A stretch of DNA of 46,115 nt from Chloroflexota bacterium (lineage in GTDB: Bacteria > Chloroflexota > UBA11872 > VXNJ01), in the NCBI GenBank assembly GCA_030744875.1, contig JASLPR010000089.1, forward strand, positions 1 to 46,115, read 5' to 3'. A program made the translations under genes and the position numbers. Every line of letters begins with the position of its first letter. Position 1 is the stretch's first letter. Shown here piece after piece: positions 1-11,979 of this stretch. Under the pieces are notes generated by a model. That model was not told where the DNA came from, searched no databases, and saw only the letters and a list, made by a program, of their open reading frames with translations.

Positions 1-1252
1 GCCTCGGCCACGCGGCGGACGGCCTGCACGTAGGCCGCGCCGCGCAGGCTGCATTCCTGTTCCTCGTGCAGCTCCCAGACGCGCTCGAAGGCCGTGCCCA
101 GCATGCGTTCCAGGCGGTCTTGGATCTCCGTCTCGGTCCAGAATAAGCCCTGCAGGTCCTGCACCCACTCGAAATACGACACGGTCACCCCGCCGGCGTT
201 GGCCAGGATGTCCGGTAACACGATCGCTCCGCCGTCCCCAGCAGGATTTCCTCGCCGTCCGGCGTCACCGGGCCGTTGGCGTCCTCCGCGATCATCTTGG
301 CCCGCACCCGAGTCGCGTTCGCACTCGTAATCTGCCCCTCCACCGCCGAGGGCACCAGCAGGTCCACGTCGGCCTCCAGCAGCTCCGCGTTCGAAATCGG
401 CTCCGAATCCGGCAGATCGGCCAGCGGGACGCCCTCCTCGGCGAACCGGCGCAGCCTCGCCACGTCCAGGCCGGCAGCGTTGCGCGCCCCGCCGCGGCTG
501 TTACTCGCCGCCACGATCCGCGCCCCGCGTTGCGCCAGCAGGTCGACAGCTCCGATGCCCACGTTCCCGACCCCCTGCACGGCCACCCGGCAGCCGGCCA
601 GGTCCAGCCCGGTGCGGGCCGCGGCCAGGTCGATCGCGTGCACCAGCCCCGCCGAGGTGGCGTTGCTGCGCCCCTCCGAGTCGCCGATCGCCACCGGCTT
701 GCCGGTCACCACCGCCGGCACCGAGTAACCCCGGTGCATGCTGTAGGTATCCATGACCCAGGCCATCACCTGGGGATTCGTACCCACGTCCGGCGCCGGG
801 ACATCGCTTTCCGGCCCGATCAGCACCGCGATCTCCGCCGCATAGCGCCGGGTCAGGTTTTTCAGCTCCTCTATCGAGAGCAGCTTCGGATCCACCGACA
901 CGCCACCCTTCGCCCCGCCAAACGGAATCTGCACCACGGCGCACTTCCAGGTCCTCCACATGGCCAGCGCGCGCACCTCATCCAGGTCGGTCGCCGGGTG
1001 GTAGCGAATTCCGCCCTTTGCCGGCCCGCGGGTGATGTTGTGCTGCACCCGGTAGCCCTGGAACATGCGGGTATCCCGTCATCCATCTCCACCGGGAACT
1101 TCACCAGCAGTTCGCGGCGCGGCACCCGCAGGATGGCCCGCACCCGCTCGCTCAGGCCGACAAGGTCCGCCGCCTCATCAAACTTGCCGCTGCGCGGCCC
1201 GGTACGGATTTGCTTCGTCGGCCCGATTCGGGGCGGCCTGGTCGGTGTGCAT
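1..1252 (-). pseudogene. gdhA: Glu/Leu/Phe/Val dehydrogenase (glutamate dehydrogenase), frameshifted, 3' end beyond the window
   Basis: NAD(P)-dependent glutamate dehydrogenase would interconvert glutamate and 2-oxoglutarate plus ammonia in the cytoplasm. The family is clear from KGGIRYHP, the catalytic-lysine segment PFGGAKGGV and the Rossmann motif GVGNVG. The start is ATG at 1252 with AAGGGAG seven bases upstream. The reading frame must change three times to stay in homology: near 1180-1190 (one base too many before FDEAADLVGL), near 1065-1085 (one base short between VEMDDG and MFQGYRVQHN) and near 236-246 (one G short after EEILLG, before IVLPDILANAGG). The homology continues to the window edge (SYFEWVQDLQG and beyond), so the gene was full length. 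A TATGAT box at 1296-1301 could be its -10. Three indels in one gene suggest a pseudogene, but sequencing error cannot be excluded. Confidence 0.85.
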
Positions 1253-1384
1253 CGCGGGGCTCCCTTCAGCCCTCCGAGGCTGGGCAATTCTGTAGATCAT
1301 AGATGGCGGTGGCTGTAGTCAGGCTCACGTTGGCGAGGCGGGCCGGCGGTGGGAAAGAAGGTACCCCTCGTACCGGCAAATCCG

Positions 1385-1414
1385 TTGACAAAGAGGGAAA
1401 CACAGGCGTAGTAT
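1385..1414 (+). promoter_or_regulatory. Promoter of the 23S-5S rRNA unit
   Basis: A perfect -35 TTGACA at 1385-1390 and a -10-like TAGTAT at 1409-1414 are separated by 18 bases. Transcription would start near 1421, about 145 bases before the mature 23S end and upstream of the processing stem. The gap 1253-1564 otherwise holds only the divergent gdh promoter region. I see no 16S gene, tRNA or ORF with support in it. Confidence 0.65.
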
Positions 1415-1520
1415 CTCCCCTTGTCACCTCGGTCCGGGGTATACGCCTCCAAAAGGCTCGCGGCGTTCATGCTGCGCCCCGAGGAAGCGCGCAAAATGGA
1501 CCGGGGAAGCACCTTAAAAA

Positions 1521-1558
1521 GTGAATGAGCAAAACTTCAGTTTTGCCGATCCCGAGGC
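1521..1558 (+). other. 5' arm of the 23S pre-rRNA processing stem
   Basis: This segment is an imperfect inverted copy of 4666-4703 on the other side of the 23S gene. The two arms share AGTGAATGA at the outer end and CAGTTTTGCCGATC plus CGAGGC at the inner end, with a few mismatches and one bulge. Such long flanking helices are the usual RNase III substrates that release 23S pre-rRNA. Confidence 0.8.
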
Positions 1559-1564
1559 AAATAT

Positions 1565-4664
<3,100 letters not shown>

Positions 4665-4665
4665 C

Positions 4666-4703
4666 GCCTCGGATCGGCAAAACTGCAGTTCTGTTCATTC
4701 ACT
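4666..4703 (+). other. 3' arm of the 23S pre-rRNA processing stem
   Basis: Pairs with 1521-1558. It starts within a few bases of the mature 23S 3' end and finishes about 40 bases before 5S, so both rRNAs are processed from one precursor. Confidence 0.8.
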
Positions 4704-4742
4704 CCCGTGGGGACCCCAAACCCACCTCAATACGTTAAGACT

Positions 4743-4863
<121 letters not shown>

Positions 4864-4900
4864 TTTTATTCTTTCCAGACCATCGCCCATTCCCGCCCTC

Positions 4901-4926
4901 AGAGCCCCTCACCAGGGGCTCTTTCT
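4901..4926 (+). terminator. Intrinsic terminator of the rRNA unit
   Basis: Stem AGAGCCCCT (4901-4909) pairs perfectly with AGGGGCTCT (4914-4922) across a 4-base loop and runs into a short T-rich tail (CTTTCTT). It sits between 5S and the convergent gene at 4937. Confidence 0.8.
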
Positions 4927-4936
4927 TACATCCCCC

Positions 4937-5293
4937 CTACCCGTCCTCCCCCCGCCACCGCTCCAGCGCCTCCCGCAGTGCGTCCCTCGAGGTATCAAAG
5001 CTCTCGCTGAAGTAGCCGCCCAGGCTGTACTCCCAGGCGCCGTCCGGAGTCAGGTAGAGGCCCAGTTCCAGGTTTACCAGCCGCGTCAATTCCCAGTCCC
5101 CGGCGCGACGGCCGAAGGCCTCGCCCTCATTACGGGCCGCCCCCACCAGCGCCTCGATTTGGTCCTGCAGCACTGACACCAGCGGCTCGATCACCCGCTC
5201 ATTCGCGCCTTGGTCGCGAAAGGTCCGTTCCACCGTCGCAACTATCTCTCGGCCCCGTCGCTGAACCTCCGAAATCTCCGCATCATTGGTCAT
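4937..5293 (-). CDS. Hypothetical protein, 118 aa
   Basis: I do not recognise a family. The start is ATG at 5293 with GGAG seven bases upstream; a -10-like TATGGT lies at 5325-5330. The product is acidic and mostly helical in appearance. An N-terminal stretch rich in Arg and Glu is followed by a segment containing YLTPDGAWEYSLGGYFSESFD, which suggests a small alpha-beta cytoplasmic protein. No signal peptide or membrane segment is visible. It converges on the rRNA terminator and is divergent from the alcohol dehydrogenase at 5380. Codon usage (GC-rich third positions) supports real coding. Confidence 0.65.
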   Translation of the reverse strand: MTNDAEISEVQRRGREIVATVERTFRDQGANERVIEPLVSVLQDQIEALVGAARNEGEAFGRRAGDWELTRLVNLELGLYLTPDGAWEYSLGGYFSESFDTSRDALREALERWRGEDG

Positions 5294-5342
5294 CGCCGGA
5301 CTCCATTCCCAATCCCGCTTCTTCACCATACCGGGCGGCTCG

Positions 5343-5350
5343 GCTAACCT
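5343..5350 (+). promoter_or_regulatory. Putative -10 box (GCTAACCT) of the alcohol dehydrogenase gene
   Basis: GCTAACCT lies 30 bases before the ATG at 5380 and matches the GCTAnnnT element seen before many genes here. No good -35 is visible. Confidence 0.4.
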
Positions 5351-5379
5351 GTGTATCCCACTTGATAAAGGAGTTCTCA

Positions 5380-6540
5380 ATGCCCGCCGATCCGGTCGTA
5401 TTCCGCACCACCGCCAACGTCATCTTCGGTCCGGGATCGCTGGAAGCACTGCCCGACCAGGTCGGATTCCTCGGTGGCCGCAAGGCGTTCATCGTCACCG
5501 ATCCCGGCATAGCCGCAGCCGGCATCTTGGATCGGGTCGAAGGGCTACTTGGCGGCGCCGGCGTAGAGTTCGCCTCGTACACCGAAGTCGAGCCCGAGCC
5601 CCCGACCACCTCGATCGACAAGTGCGCGGCGGCCATCCGCGACGCCAGCGCCGATCTTGTCATCGGGCTCGGTGGCGGCAGCGCCATGGACACATCGCAA
5701 ATCGCTTCCTGTGCCGTAGCCAATGATTTGAAAACCGACGCCATGATCGGGGTCGAGCAGATCCCCGGCCCGGGCCTGCCGATGATCTCCATCGCCACCA
5801 CCGCCGGCACCGCCAGCGAAATCACCGGCAACGCCGTCACCGTCCTCGCCGACCGCTCCAACAAGATGGCCGTCGTCAGTCCGTACATCTACCCCAACGT
5901 CGCTATCGTCGACGCCGAACTTACCTACAGCGTCCCGCCGACCAGCACGGCGGCCACCGGCATCGACGCCTTCTGCCACGCGGCCGAGTCCTACATCTCG
6001 GTCAAGGCCACCCCGCACACCCAGATGTACGCGACCCAGGCGCTCGACATTATTCTCGACAGTTTGCCCCGGGTCGCGGCTGACGGTGGTGACACCGAGG
6101 CGCGCAACGGCATGGCCCGCGGCTCGTTGTTCGCCGGCTACACGCTGGCCAACGCCGGCACGGTCATGGTGCATGCGATGGCCCACGTCCTCGGCGCGCG
6201 CGCGCGGATCCCGCACGGCATCGCCAACGCGCTTTGCCTGTTGCCGGCCATGCGTTTCTATGTCGAGCGTACTCCCGAAAAGATCGCTGCCCTGGCCGAT
6301 CCGTTGTTCGTGGCCGACAGCGTCACCGGCGGTCCGGCGCGTGCGGCGGCGGCGCTGGACATCATGGAGCGGCTGATCGGCGGGCTCAGTTTCGATCTCG
6401 ACCTGCAGTCCTACGGCGTCAAGCGGGAGGACCTCCGCGACATGGCCGAAGTCACGGCGGCGACGAAGCGCCTCATGCAGCAGAGCCCCGTCGAGGCCAC
6501 CGCCGACGAAGTTGAGCAGCTTTTCGAATCCATCTTCTAG
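5380..6540 (+). CDS. Iron-containing alcohol dehydrogenase
   Basis: Cytoplasmic NAD(P)-dependent alcohol or hydroxyacid-semialdehyde dehydrogenase of the Fe-ADH (group III) family, 386 aa, the usual length. The nucleotide-binding signature GLGGGSAMD is at residues 96-104. Expected metal ligands are all present: Asp196 and His200 in GIDAFCHAAES, His265 in VMVHAMAH and His279 in PHG. ATG at 5380 is preferred because AAAGGAG ends six bases before it; a TTG 18 bases upstream would place the ribosome site inside the gene. Substrate cannot be told from sequence. It stands alone on its strand and is followed by an OYE-type reductase with its own promoter-like box. Confidence 0.92.
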   Translation: MPADPVVFRTTANVIFGPGSLEALPDQVGFLGGRKAFIVTDPGIAAAGILDRVEGLLGGAGVEFASYTEVEPEPPTTSIDKCAAAIRDASADLVIGLGGGSAMDTSQIASCAVANDLKTDAMIGVEQIPGPGLPMISIATTAGTASEITGNAVTVLADRSNKMAVVSPYIYPNVAIVDAELTYSVPPTSTAATGIDAFCHAAESYISVKATPHTQMYATQALDIILDSLPRVAADGGDTEARNGMARGSLFAGYTLANAGTVMVHAMAHVLGARARIPHGIANALCLLPAMRFYVERTPEKIAALADPLFVADSVTGGPARAAAALDIMERLIGGLSFDLDLQSYGVKREDLRDMAEVTAATKRLMQQSPVEATADEVEQLFESIF

Positions 6541-6632
6541 CCACGCCGCACCGTCCCCCGGGCCGCCCTGCTCGCCCGAACTGAGCCGCCTTCCCCGAAC
6601 ACGCCCCTCCCCCAAAACCGGCCCCTCCATAG

Positions 6633-6640
6633 GCTAAAAT
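6633..6640 (+). promoter_or_regulatory. Putative -10 box (GCTAAAAT) of the OYE gene
   Basis: GCTAAAAT lies about 31 bases before the GTG at 6672. A second A/T-rich hexamer, TACAAT (6649-6654), is too close to the ribosome site to be the better choice. Confidence 0.45.
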
Positions 6641-6671
6641 CAACCTCTTACAATGCAATCGAGGGGAATCC

Positions 6672-7715
6672 GTGCCCGCACTTTTTGACACCTACAAGAT
6701 CCGTGGCCTGACGCTGCGCAACCGCATCGTCATGGCGCCCATGTGCACCTGGATGGCCGAGCTGGGCGTCGCCTCCGACTGGCACTACGTCCACTACGCC
6801 TCGCGGGCCATCGGCGGCATCGGGCTGGAGATAGTCGAGGCCTCGGCGGTCGAGCCGCGCGGTCGGATTCGCAACAAGGATGTCGGCATCTGGGGCGACG
6901 AGCACATCGAGCCGCACCGCCGGCTCACCGAAGTCGTGAAGTCCCACGGCGCCTCGCCCTCGATCCAGCTCGCCCATGCCGGGCGCAAATCCGAAACCGT
7001 GGACGACGGCGCCGGGCCCGCCGACTCCATCGCGCCCAGCGCCATCCAGTTCGGCCCCGACTTCGCCCTCCCCCGCGAAATGGACGCCGGCGACCTGGCC
7101 ACCGTCAAGCAGGCCTTCGTCGATGCCGCCCTGCGCGCCGTCGAGGCCGGCTACGAATCCATCGAGCTCCATGGCGCCCACGGCTACCTGCTCAGCCAGT
7201 TCATCTCGTCCATCACCAACCAGCGCGAGGACGAATACGGCGGCGGCATCCCCGGCCGCGCGAAGTACCCGGCCGAGGTGGTGGCCGCCGTACGCGAAGC
7301 CATCCCCCAGGACATGCCCTTGTTGGTCCGCGTGTCCGGCCAAGACTATGTCGAAAGCGGCAACACCGCCGAGGACGTCGGCGCCGTCTCGCGCCTGCTC
7401 GGTGACGCCGGCGCTGACATGATCCACGTCAGCAGTGCCGGCATCACCCCCGACATGCTGCCCATTCGCAGCGTCTTCCCCGGCTACCAGATCACCCTGG
7501 CCGAGACCATCGGCCGCGAATCCGGCCTGCCCACCATCGCCGTCGGCCGCATCACTGAGCCGCTCCTGGCCGAAGAGGTCATCCGCAACGAGCGTGCCGA
7601 CCTCGTTGCCCTCGGCCGCGTCCTCCTGCGCGAGCCCTACTGGCCGCTGCGCGCCGCCCACGAACTCGGTGTCGAGGTCGACTGGCCGCCGTCCTACATC
7701 CAGGGTGGATTCTAG
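6672..7715 (+). CDS. Old yellow enzyme family ene-reductase (YqjM/NamA-like)
   Basis: FMN-dependent TIM-barrel flavoprotein that reduces activated C=C bonds (enones, possibly nitro compounds) with NAD(P)H in the cytoplasm. 347 aa. It belongs to the YqjM-type (thermophilic-like) class: MAPMCT with the redox-tuning Cys25, IQLAHAGRK with the FMN-contacting Gln99, and the substrate-binding pair His167/His170 in ELHGAHGYL, followed by the FMN-proximal DEYGG. The start is GTG at 6672 with GAGGGG six bases upstream. The C-terminal phosphate-binding region (VGRI ... VALGRVLL) is intact. The natural substrate is unknown. Confidence 0.92.
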   Translation: MPALFDTYKIRGLTLRNRIVMAPMCTWMAELGVASDWHYVHYASRAIGGIGLEIVEASAVEPRGRIRNKDVGIWGDEHIEPHRRLTEVVKSHGASPSIQLAHAGRKSETVDDGAGPADSIAPSAIQFGPDFALPREMDAGDLATVKQAFVDAALRAVEAGYESIELHGAHGYLLSQFISSITNQREDEYGGGIPGRAKYPAEVVAAVREAIPQDMPLLVRVSGQDYVESGNTAEDVGAVSRLLGDAGADMIHVSSAGITPDMLPIRSVFPGYQITLAETIGRESGLPTIAVGRITEPLLAEEVIRNERADLVALGRVLLREPYWPLRAAHELGVEVDWPPSYIQGGF

Positions 7716-7768
7716 ATCGACCGGCGGCCTCCCCGATTCGTAGAACGGCCCACCGGCTTGCGGGATTT

Positions 7769-9412
7769 ATGAAGCGCCGCCGCCTGCTGCAACTGCTCGG
7801 CCTGGCTACCGCCGGCGCCGCCGCCGGCAACCCGCCGGCCGCGGCGCGGGCCGTCGCGGTCTGCAACGGCGACACCTGCCTCGACCCGCGGCTGGCCGCA
7901 GCCTACGACGCCCACGAGGGCGCCACCTACCTGGGTCTGCCGATTACCACCGGACTGCGCACGGAAGCGCGCGTGCGCCAGTACTTCGAAAAGGGCGCCC
8001 TACAGATCGATCTCCTCAGCGGCCATGTCAGCCTGCTCGACACCGGCCGCATGATCGCGCAGCACCGCCTGCCGTTCTCCCAGGGGTCGGCGCCAAGAGG
8101 CGACGAGCACCTCTACTTCCCCGAGGCCGGCTACTCGATCAGCTTCGCCCTGCGGCTCTTCTACGAGCACCACAACGGCCGCGAGCGCTTCGGCCCGCCC
8201 ATCTCCGCCGCCTTCGACGACGGCTTCGCCGGCCGGCCCATCGTGCAGTATTTCGCCCGGGCGCGGCTCGAGTGGCATCCCGAGTTGCAGGACGTCCCCG
8301 ACGAAGTCCAGCTCGGCGACATCGGCTACGAACTGTTGCGCCTCGACCAGAACTCCGCCACCCTCCCCTCCCCCGCCCCCCTCGCCTTCGGCATACAGGT
8401 CCACACCTGGCATAATTCCGACCCCCAGCTCGTCACTTGGTGGGCGGCCATCGCCGGCGCCGGCTGGGTCAAGCACCAGGTCAAGTGGAGCGACGTCGAA
8501 CCCACCGAGACCAGTATCGACTGGTCCCAGATGGATGCCTTCGTCGCCGCCGCCGAGCAATTCGAACTCAAGATCCTGATCAGCGTCGTCGAGGCCCCCG
8601 CCTGGACCCGCGCCGCCGGCGGCGTCGCCGGCCGCCCCGACGACTTCGGCAAGTTCGAGCATTTCATGCGGCTCATGGCCGAGCGCTACCGCGGCCGCGT
8701 CCACGCCTACGAAATCTGGAACGAGCCCAACCTGGCGCTCTTCTGGGGCCGCACCGTCAACTACGCCGAGTACGCCGAATTGCTCATGGCCGGCCATCGC
8801 GGCGTCAAGGCCGGCGATCCGTTCGCCCTGGTGTTGTTCGCGGGCCTGGCCCAGAACGGCGCCGGCGACGCCACCCACGGCATCAATGACGTCGAGTTCC
8901 TGCGCGGCGTTTACGCCTACAAGGACGGCATCGTACGCAACTTCTTCGACATCATGGGCAACCACTCCTACGGCTACCGCTCCTCGCCTTGGGCCGAGTT
9001 CGATTCCCGCCTGCAAAAGTCCGGCATCCAGTACCTAGACCACCCCAGCTTCTACTTCAAGCGGTTCCGGCAGCTACGCCGGGTCATGGAAGAGTACGGC
9101 GACGGCGCCCGCCCGGTGTGGCTCACCGAGTTCGGCTGGACCACCGCCAACCAGCACATCGACTTCCCGTTCGGCGACCTCATCAGCGAAGAGTTGCAGG
9201 CCCGCTACACCGTCGAGGCCTACCGCATGGTCGAGCGTAACTACCCCTACATTCAGAACATGTTCTTGTTCAACCTCAACTTCCGCACATTGGGCCGGCC
9301 CGACACCTCGGAGCACGGCTTCGGCGTGCTCGCCCCGGACTTCACGCCCCGCCCGGCGTTCACCTCGATCCAATTCTTGGACAAATCCACGATCAGCCCC
9401 GGCCGCCGCTAG
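7769..9412 (+). CDS. Tat-exported glycoside hydrolase with LGFP-like repeats (clan A type)
   Basis: Predicted extracellular or surface hydrolase, 547 aa. The N-terminus has a twin-arginine signal (MKRRRLLQLLGLATAG) ending around residue 28. Residues 40-200 contain LGFP-like repeats of the form YLGLPI, ALRLFYE, RFGPPIS and VQYFARARLEWHP, a module often found in exported Chloroflexota proteins. From about residue 210 on there is a TIM-barrel like GH39/GH5 enzymes. It carries the putative acid/base in EIWNEPN (near residue 318) and the putative nucleophile Glu in LTEFGW (near residue 454). That spacing fits clan A retaining enzymes. The specific polysaccharide cannot be assigned. It lies 53 bases after the OYE gene; no strong ribosome site is visible before the ATG. 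Confidence 0.85.
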   Translation: MKRRRLLQLLGLATAGAAAGNPPAAARAVAVCNGDTCLDPRLAAAYDAHEGATYLGLPITTGLRTEARVRQYFEKGALQIDLLSGHVSLLDTGRMIAQHRLPFSQGSAPRGDEHLYFPEAGYSISFALRLFYEHHNGRERFGPPISAAFDDGFAGRPIVQYFARARLEWHPELQDVPDEVQLGDIGYELLRLDQNSATLPSPAPLAFGIQVHTWHNSDPQLVTWWAAIAGAGWVKHQVKWSDVEPTETSIDWSQMDAFVAAAEQFELKILISVVEAPAWTRAAGGVAGRPDDFGKFEHFMRLMAERYRGRVHAYEIWNEPNLALFWGRTVNYAEYAELLMAGHRGVKAGDPFALVLFAGLAQNGAGDATHGINDVEFLRGVYAYKDGIVRNFFDIMGNHSYGYRSSPWAEFDSRLQKSGIQYLDHPSFYFKRFRQLRRVMEEYGDGARPVWLTEFGWTTANQHIDFPFGDLISEELQARYTVEAYRMVERNYPYIQNMFLFNLNFRTLGRPDTSEHGFGVLAPDFTPRPAFTSIQFLDKSTISPGRR

Positions 9413-9423
9413 CGGGCCCGCCG

Positions 9424-10410
9424 CTACCCGGAGTCGTCGCCCTCCAGCAGGTCCTCCGAAATCGTCAGCTTGCGTCCCACTCCCTCCACGGCCCGTTCCA
9501 CGTCCTCAAACTTGCGCCCGGCGTTGGTCAGGTGGCCGCCCAGCACGCCCAGATCGCGCTGCAGGTCGGTCACATCGGTCGCCAGGCCGGCGATCCGCGC
9601 CGCGATCTCCCGGGCGTGGCATTCGATGGCCATTCCGCGCAGCGCCATCGCCACCGTCTGCAGGTAGGCGTATAGCGTGTTCGGCGACGCCGGCAGCACG
9701 TTGCGTTGGCGCGCATACTCCGGCACCGCGGTGTCCGCGTCCTCGCCGCGTTCCCGCAGGATCAGTTGCTGAAACACGTTCTCGGCGGGGACATACATCA
9801 GGGCGAAGTCCACGGTGTCCTCGTCCGGTTTCACATAGGCGTCCACCGCGTTCACGTGATTCCGCATCGCCCGCAGAAAGCCACGCCGCGCGCTGCGGCG
9901 GTCCTCGTCGCTGCTCGCCTCCACCAGGGTGCCGAACTCCGCCATCGGGAACTTCGAGTCGATCGGCACCAGCTTCTCGCCCACCCGTACGACGGCGTCC
10001 ACACGGCTGCCGTCGTTGAAGGAATGCTGCAGGTCGTACTGCCCGGTCGGCAGCAGGTCACGCAGGATGTTCTCCAGCAGCAGTTCGCCGATACCACCGC
10101 GCGGGCCCGGCAAGCGGAAAGCGTCACGCAGTTCGCCCAGGCGCTGGGTTTCGAGCAGCAGGCCCTCGTTTGATTTGCATAGCTCGCCTAGGTTCTGCGC
10201 CACCTGCACCAGGGTGGACTGGCTGGCCCCGGACACGGTCGTGACGTTGTCGCGGATTGCGTCGATCGCCCGGACCACCCGTTCATCCGACTCGCCCAGG
10301 CGCGTATCCAGCCCGCCCAGCCGCGCGTTCAGGCCGCGCAGACCGGCCATCACCAGCCCGGCGGCTAGCAGCGCCGCGGCCAGCGCGACAGCGGCCACGA
10401 CAACGTCCAT
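9424..10410 (-). CDS. rmuC: RmuC-family protein
   Basis: RmuC proteins are membrane-anchored relatives of restriction-type nucleases that limit rearrangement at inverted repeats; the exact activity is not settled. 328 aa. One N-terminal transmembrane helix (VVVAAVALAAALLAAGLVMAG) is followed by a coiled-coil-prone stretch and then the conserved core with GELLLENIL, VDAVVRVG, VPIDSKFP, ALMYVPAENV and the ASPNTLYAYL block. ATG at 10410 is preferred over upstream alternatives because AGGAGGGG lies just before it. It converges on the glycoside hydrolase, with 11 bases between stops, and is divergent from the diguanylate cyclase. Confidence 0.9.
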   Translation of the reverse strand: MDVVVAAVALAAALLAAGLVMAGLRGLNARLGGLDTRLGESDERVVRAIDAIRDNVTTVSGASQSTLVQVAQNLGELCKSNEGLLLETQRLGELRDAFRLPGPRGGIGELLLENILRDLLPTGQYDLQHSFNDGSRVDAVVRVGEKLVPIDSKFPMAEFGTLVEASSDEDRRSARRGFLRAMRNHVNAVDAYVKPDEDTVDFALMYVPAENVFQQLILRERGEDADTAVPEYARQRNVLPASPNTLYAYLQTVAMALRGMAIECHAREIAARIAGLATDVTDLQRDLGVLGGHLTNAGRKFEDVERAVEGVGRKLTISEDLLEGDDSG

Positions 10411-10510
10411 CGGTCCCCTCCTGGCGGCGGCCTGCTCCCGGCCCATCTTGCCCTCCCGGACCGGGCCGCGCCACTCGCCGAAGGAGTATCGGTAGGTTTG
10501 CGAAGCGTGC

Positions 10511-10539
10511 ATTACACTGTAACGCGCCCCGAGAGTTAA
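10511..10539 (-). promoter_or_regulatory. Putative rmuC promoter
   Basis: On the minus strand, TTAACT (10534-10539) and TGTAAT (10511-10516) are spaced by 17 bases, about 100 bases before the rmuC start. The same bases on the plus strand contain TACACTGT (10513-10520), an 8-mer also found before the genes at 19377 and 41446. The region may therefore serve both divergent genes. Confidence 0.4.
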
Positions 10540-10616
10540 GGGTCAAGGGGGGACGAATATCCGTTGGTGAGGCCGTTGATGGCGGCGGCGTCCGCGTCGA
10601 AAGTGAAGACAGTCCC

Positions 10617-11960
10617 ATGTGGCCCATAACAACCTTGCGCGGCTCCATCCGCGCCCGGCTGAGCGTCGGCTTCGCGCTGGGGCTCCTCCCGGTGGTGCTT
10701 GTCATGGTCGGCGCCTTCCTGGCCGTCGGATTCGCCACCAGCGCCATCAACGAGGCCGTCGCCGAGACCAGCGACGAGTTGATCCCCGTCACCGAGCAAT
10801 ACCGCGCCGCTCTGCGGGCTCAGCGCGAGCTGCACGCCTTCGCGCTCCAGGAAACCTACGACCCGGAGGCCTACCGCCGCTTCTCCGCCGAGATCGACGC
10901 CACCTTCGAAGCTCTCGGCGAGATCACCTTCGCCGAGGTGGCAGAGGTCGAGATGCTGCAGGCCGCCAATGCCGAGTGGATCGCGGTCAAGGCCATCGGC
11001 GAAGAATTGTTTGAAATGGCCCCGGCGGCCGTCGACGAGCGGGTCGAGCTGTTGCGCAACTTCGACGCCCGGGCGGCCGAATTCCTCGGCACCCTCCAGG
11101 ATCTGCAGGATTTCATCGTCGCCGAACTGGTTGCCCAGCTCGATCAGCTGGAGCAGATCTCCCGTCGCGCCCTCATTGGCGTAGCTGCCGTGTCAGTCCT
11201 GGCCGTCGTCCTGCTGGGCCTGGTGATCATCTGGGCGTTGCGCTCCAACATCGGCCCGGTCCGCTCGCTGCGCGAAGCCGCCGACCGCTTCGGCGACGGC
11301 GATCTCAGCCAGCGCGTCGAACTCACCTACCCGGACGAGATCGGCCTCCTCGGCAGCACCTTCAACCCCATGGCCAACCAGCTCGAAACCAATCTGATCG
11401 AGCTGGAAGAACTCTCCGTCCGCGACGATCTGACCGGGCTCTTCAACCGCCGCGAGTTCTCGCGGCGGTTGTATGAAGAAGAATTACCGCGCGCCCGCCG
11501 CTACGAGCGGCCAGTCTCACTGCTGATCCTCGACCTCGACAATTTGAAAATCGTCAACGACGAGTACGGCCATCCGGCCGGCGACGAGGTGCTGCGTTTC
11601 GTGGCCCGCTCGATCGCCGACCGGGTGCGCCCGGTCGATAGTGTGGCCCGCTACGGCGGTGACGAATTCGTCGTCATGGCCCCCGAGACCGATGCTCCCG
11701 AGGCGGTGGCCATGGCCGAGCGCATCCGCGACACGGTAGCGGCCGGTCCGGCGCGGCTGCCATTTGGCTAGTACTCGGGGCTGTCGGTGAGTATTGGCAT
11801 CGCCACCTTCCTGACGGACGCCGATACCGCCGAGAATCTGGTCCGGGTCGCCGACGCGGCGCTGTACCGGGCCAAGTCTTCTGGTCGCGACCGCATCCGC
11901 CACGCCGATCGTCCGCCGGCTTCGGCCGTCCCGCCCCCCGCGGGTATGGACCCTTCCTGA
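10617..11960 (+). pseudogene. Membrane-bound HAMP-GGDEF diguanylate cyclase interrupted by TAG
   Basis: Would make cyclic di-GMP from two GTP in response to an extracytoplasmic signal. The order is: TM1 (about residues 18-42), a helical sensor bundle, TM2 (about 182-205, ALIGVAAVSVLAVVLLG), HAMP, then GGDEF with DLTGLFNRR, DLDNLKIVND and an intact YGGDEF active loop. An in-frame TAG at 11769-11771 stops translation after RLPFG. The same frame then continues with perfect GGDEF homology (SVSIGIATF, ADAALYRAKSSGRDRI) to a TGA at 11958. Without readthrough about 62 residues of the cyclase fold are lost, so activity is doubtful. ATG at 10617 is the first sensible start. A sequencing error at one base would restore a normal enzyme. 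Confidence 0.85.
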
Positions 11961-11979
11961 ACCAGGCCCCGACCCGGCG

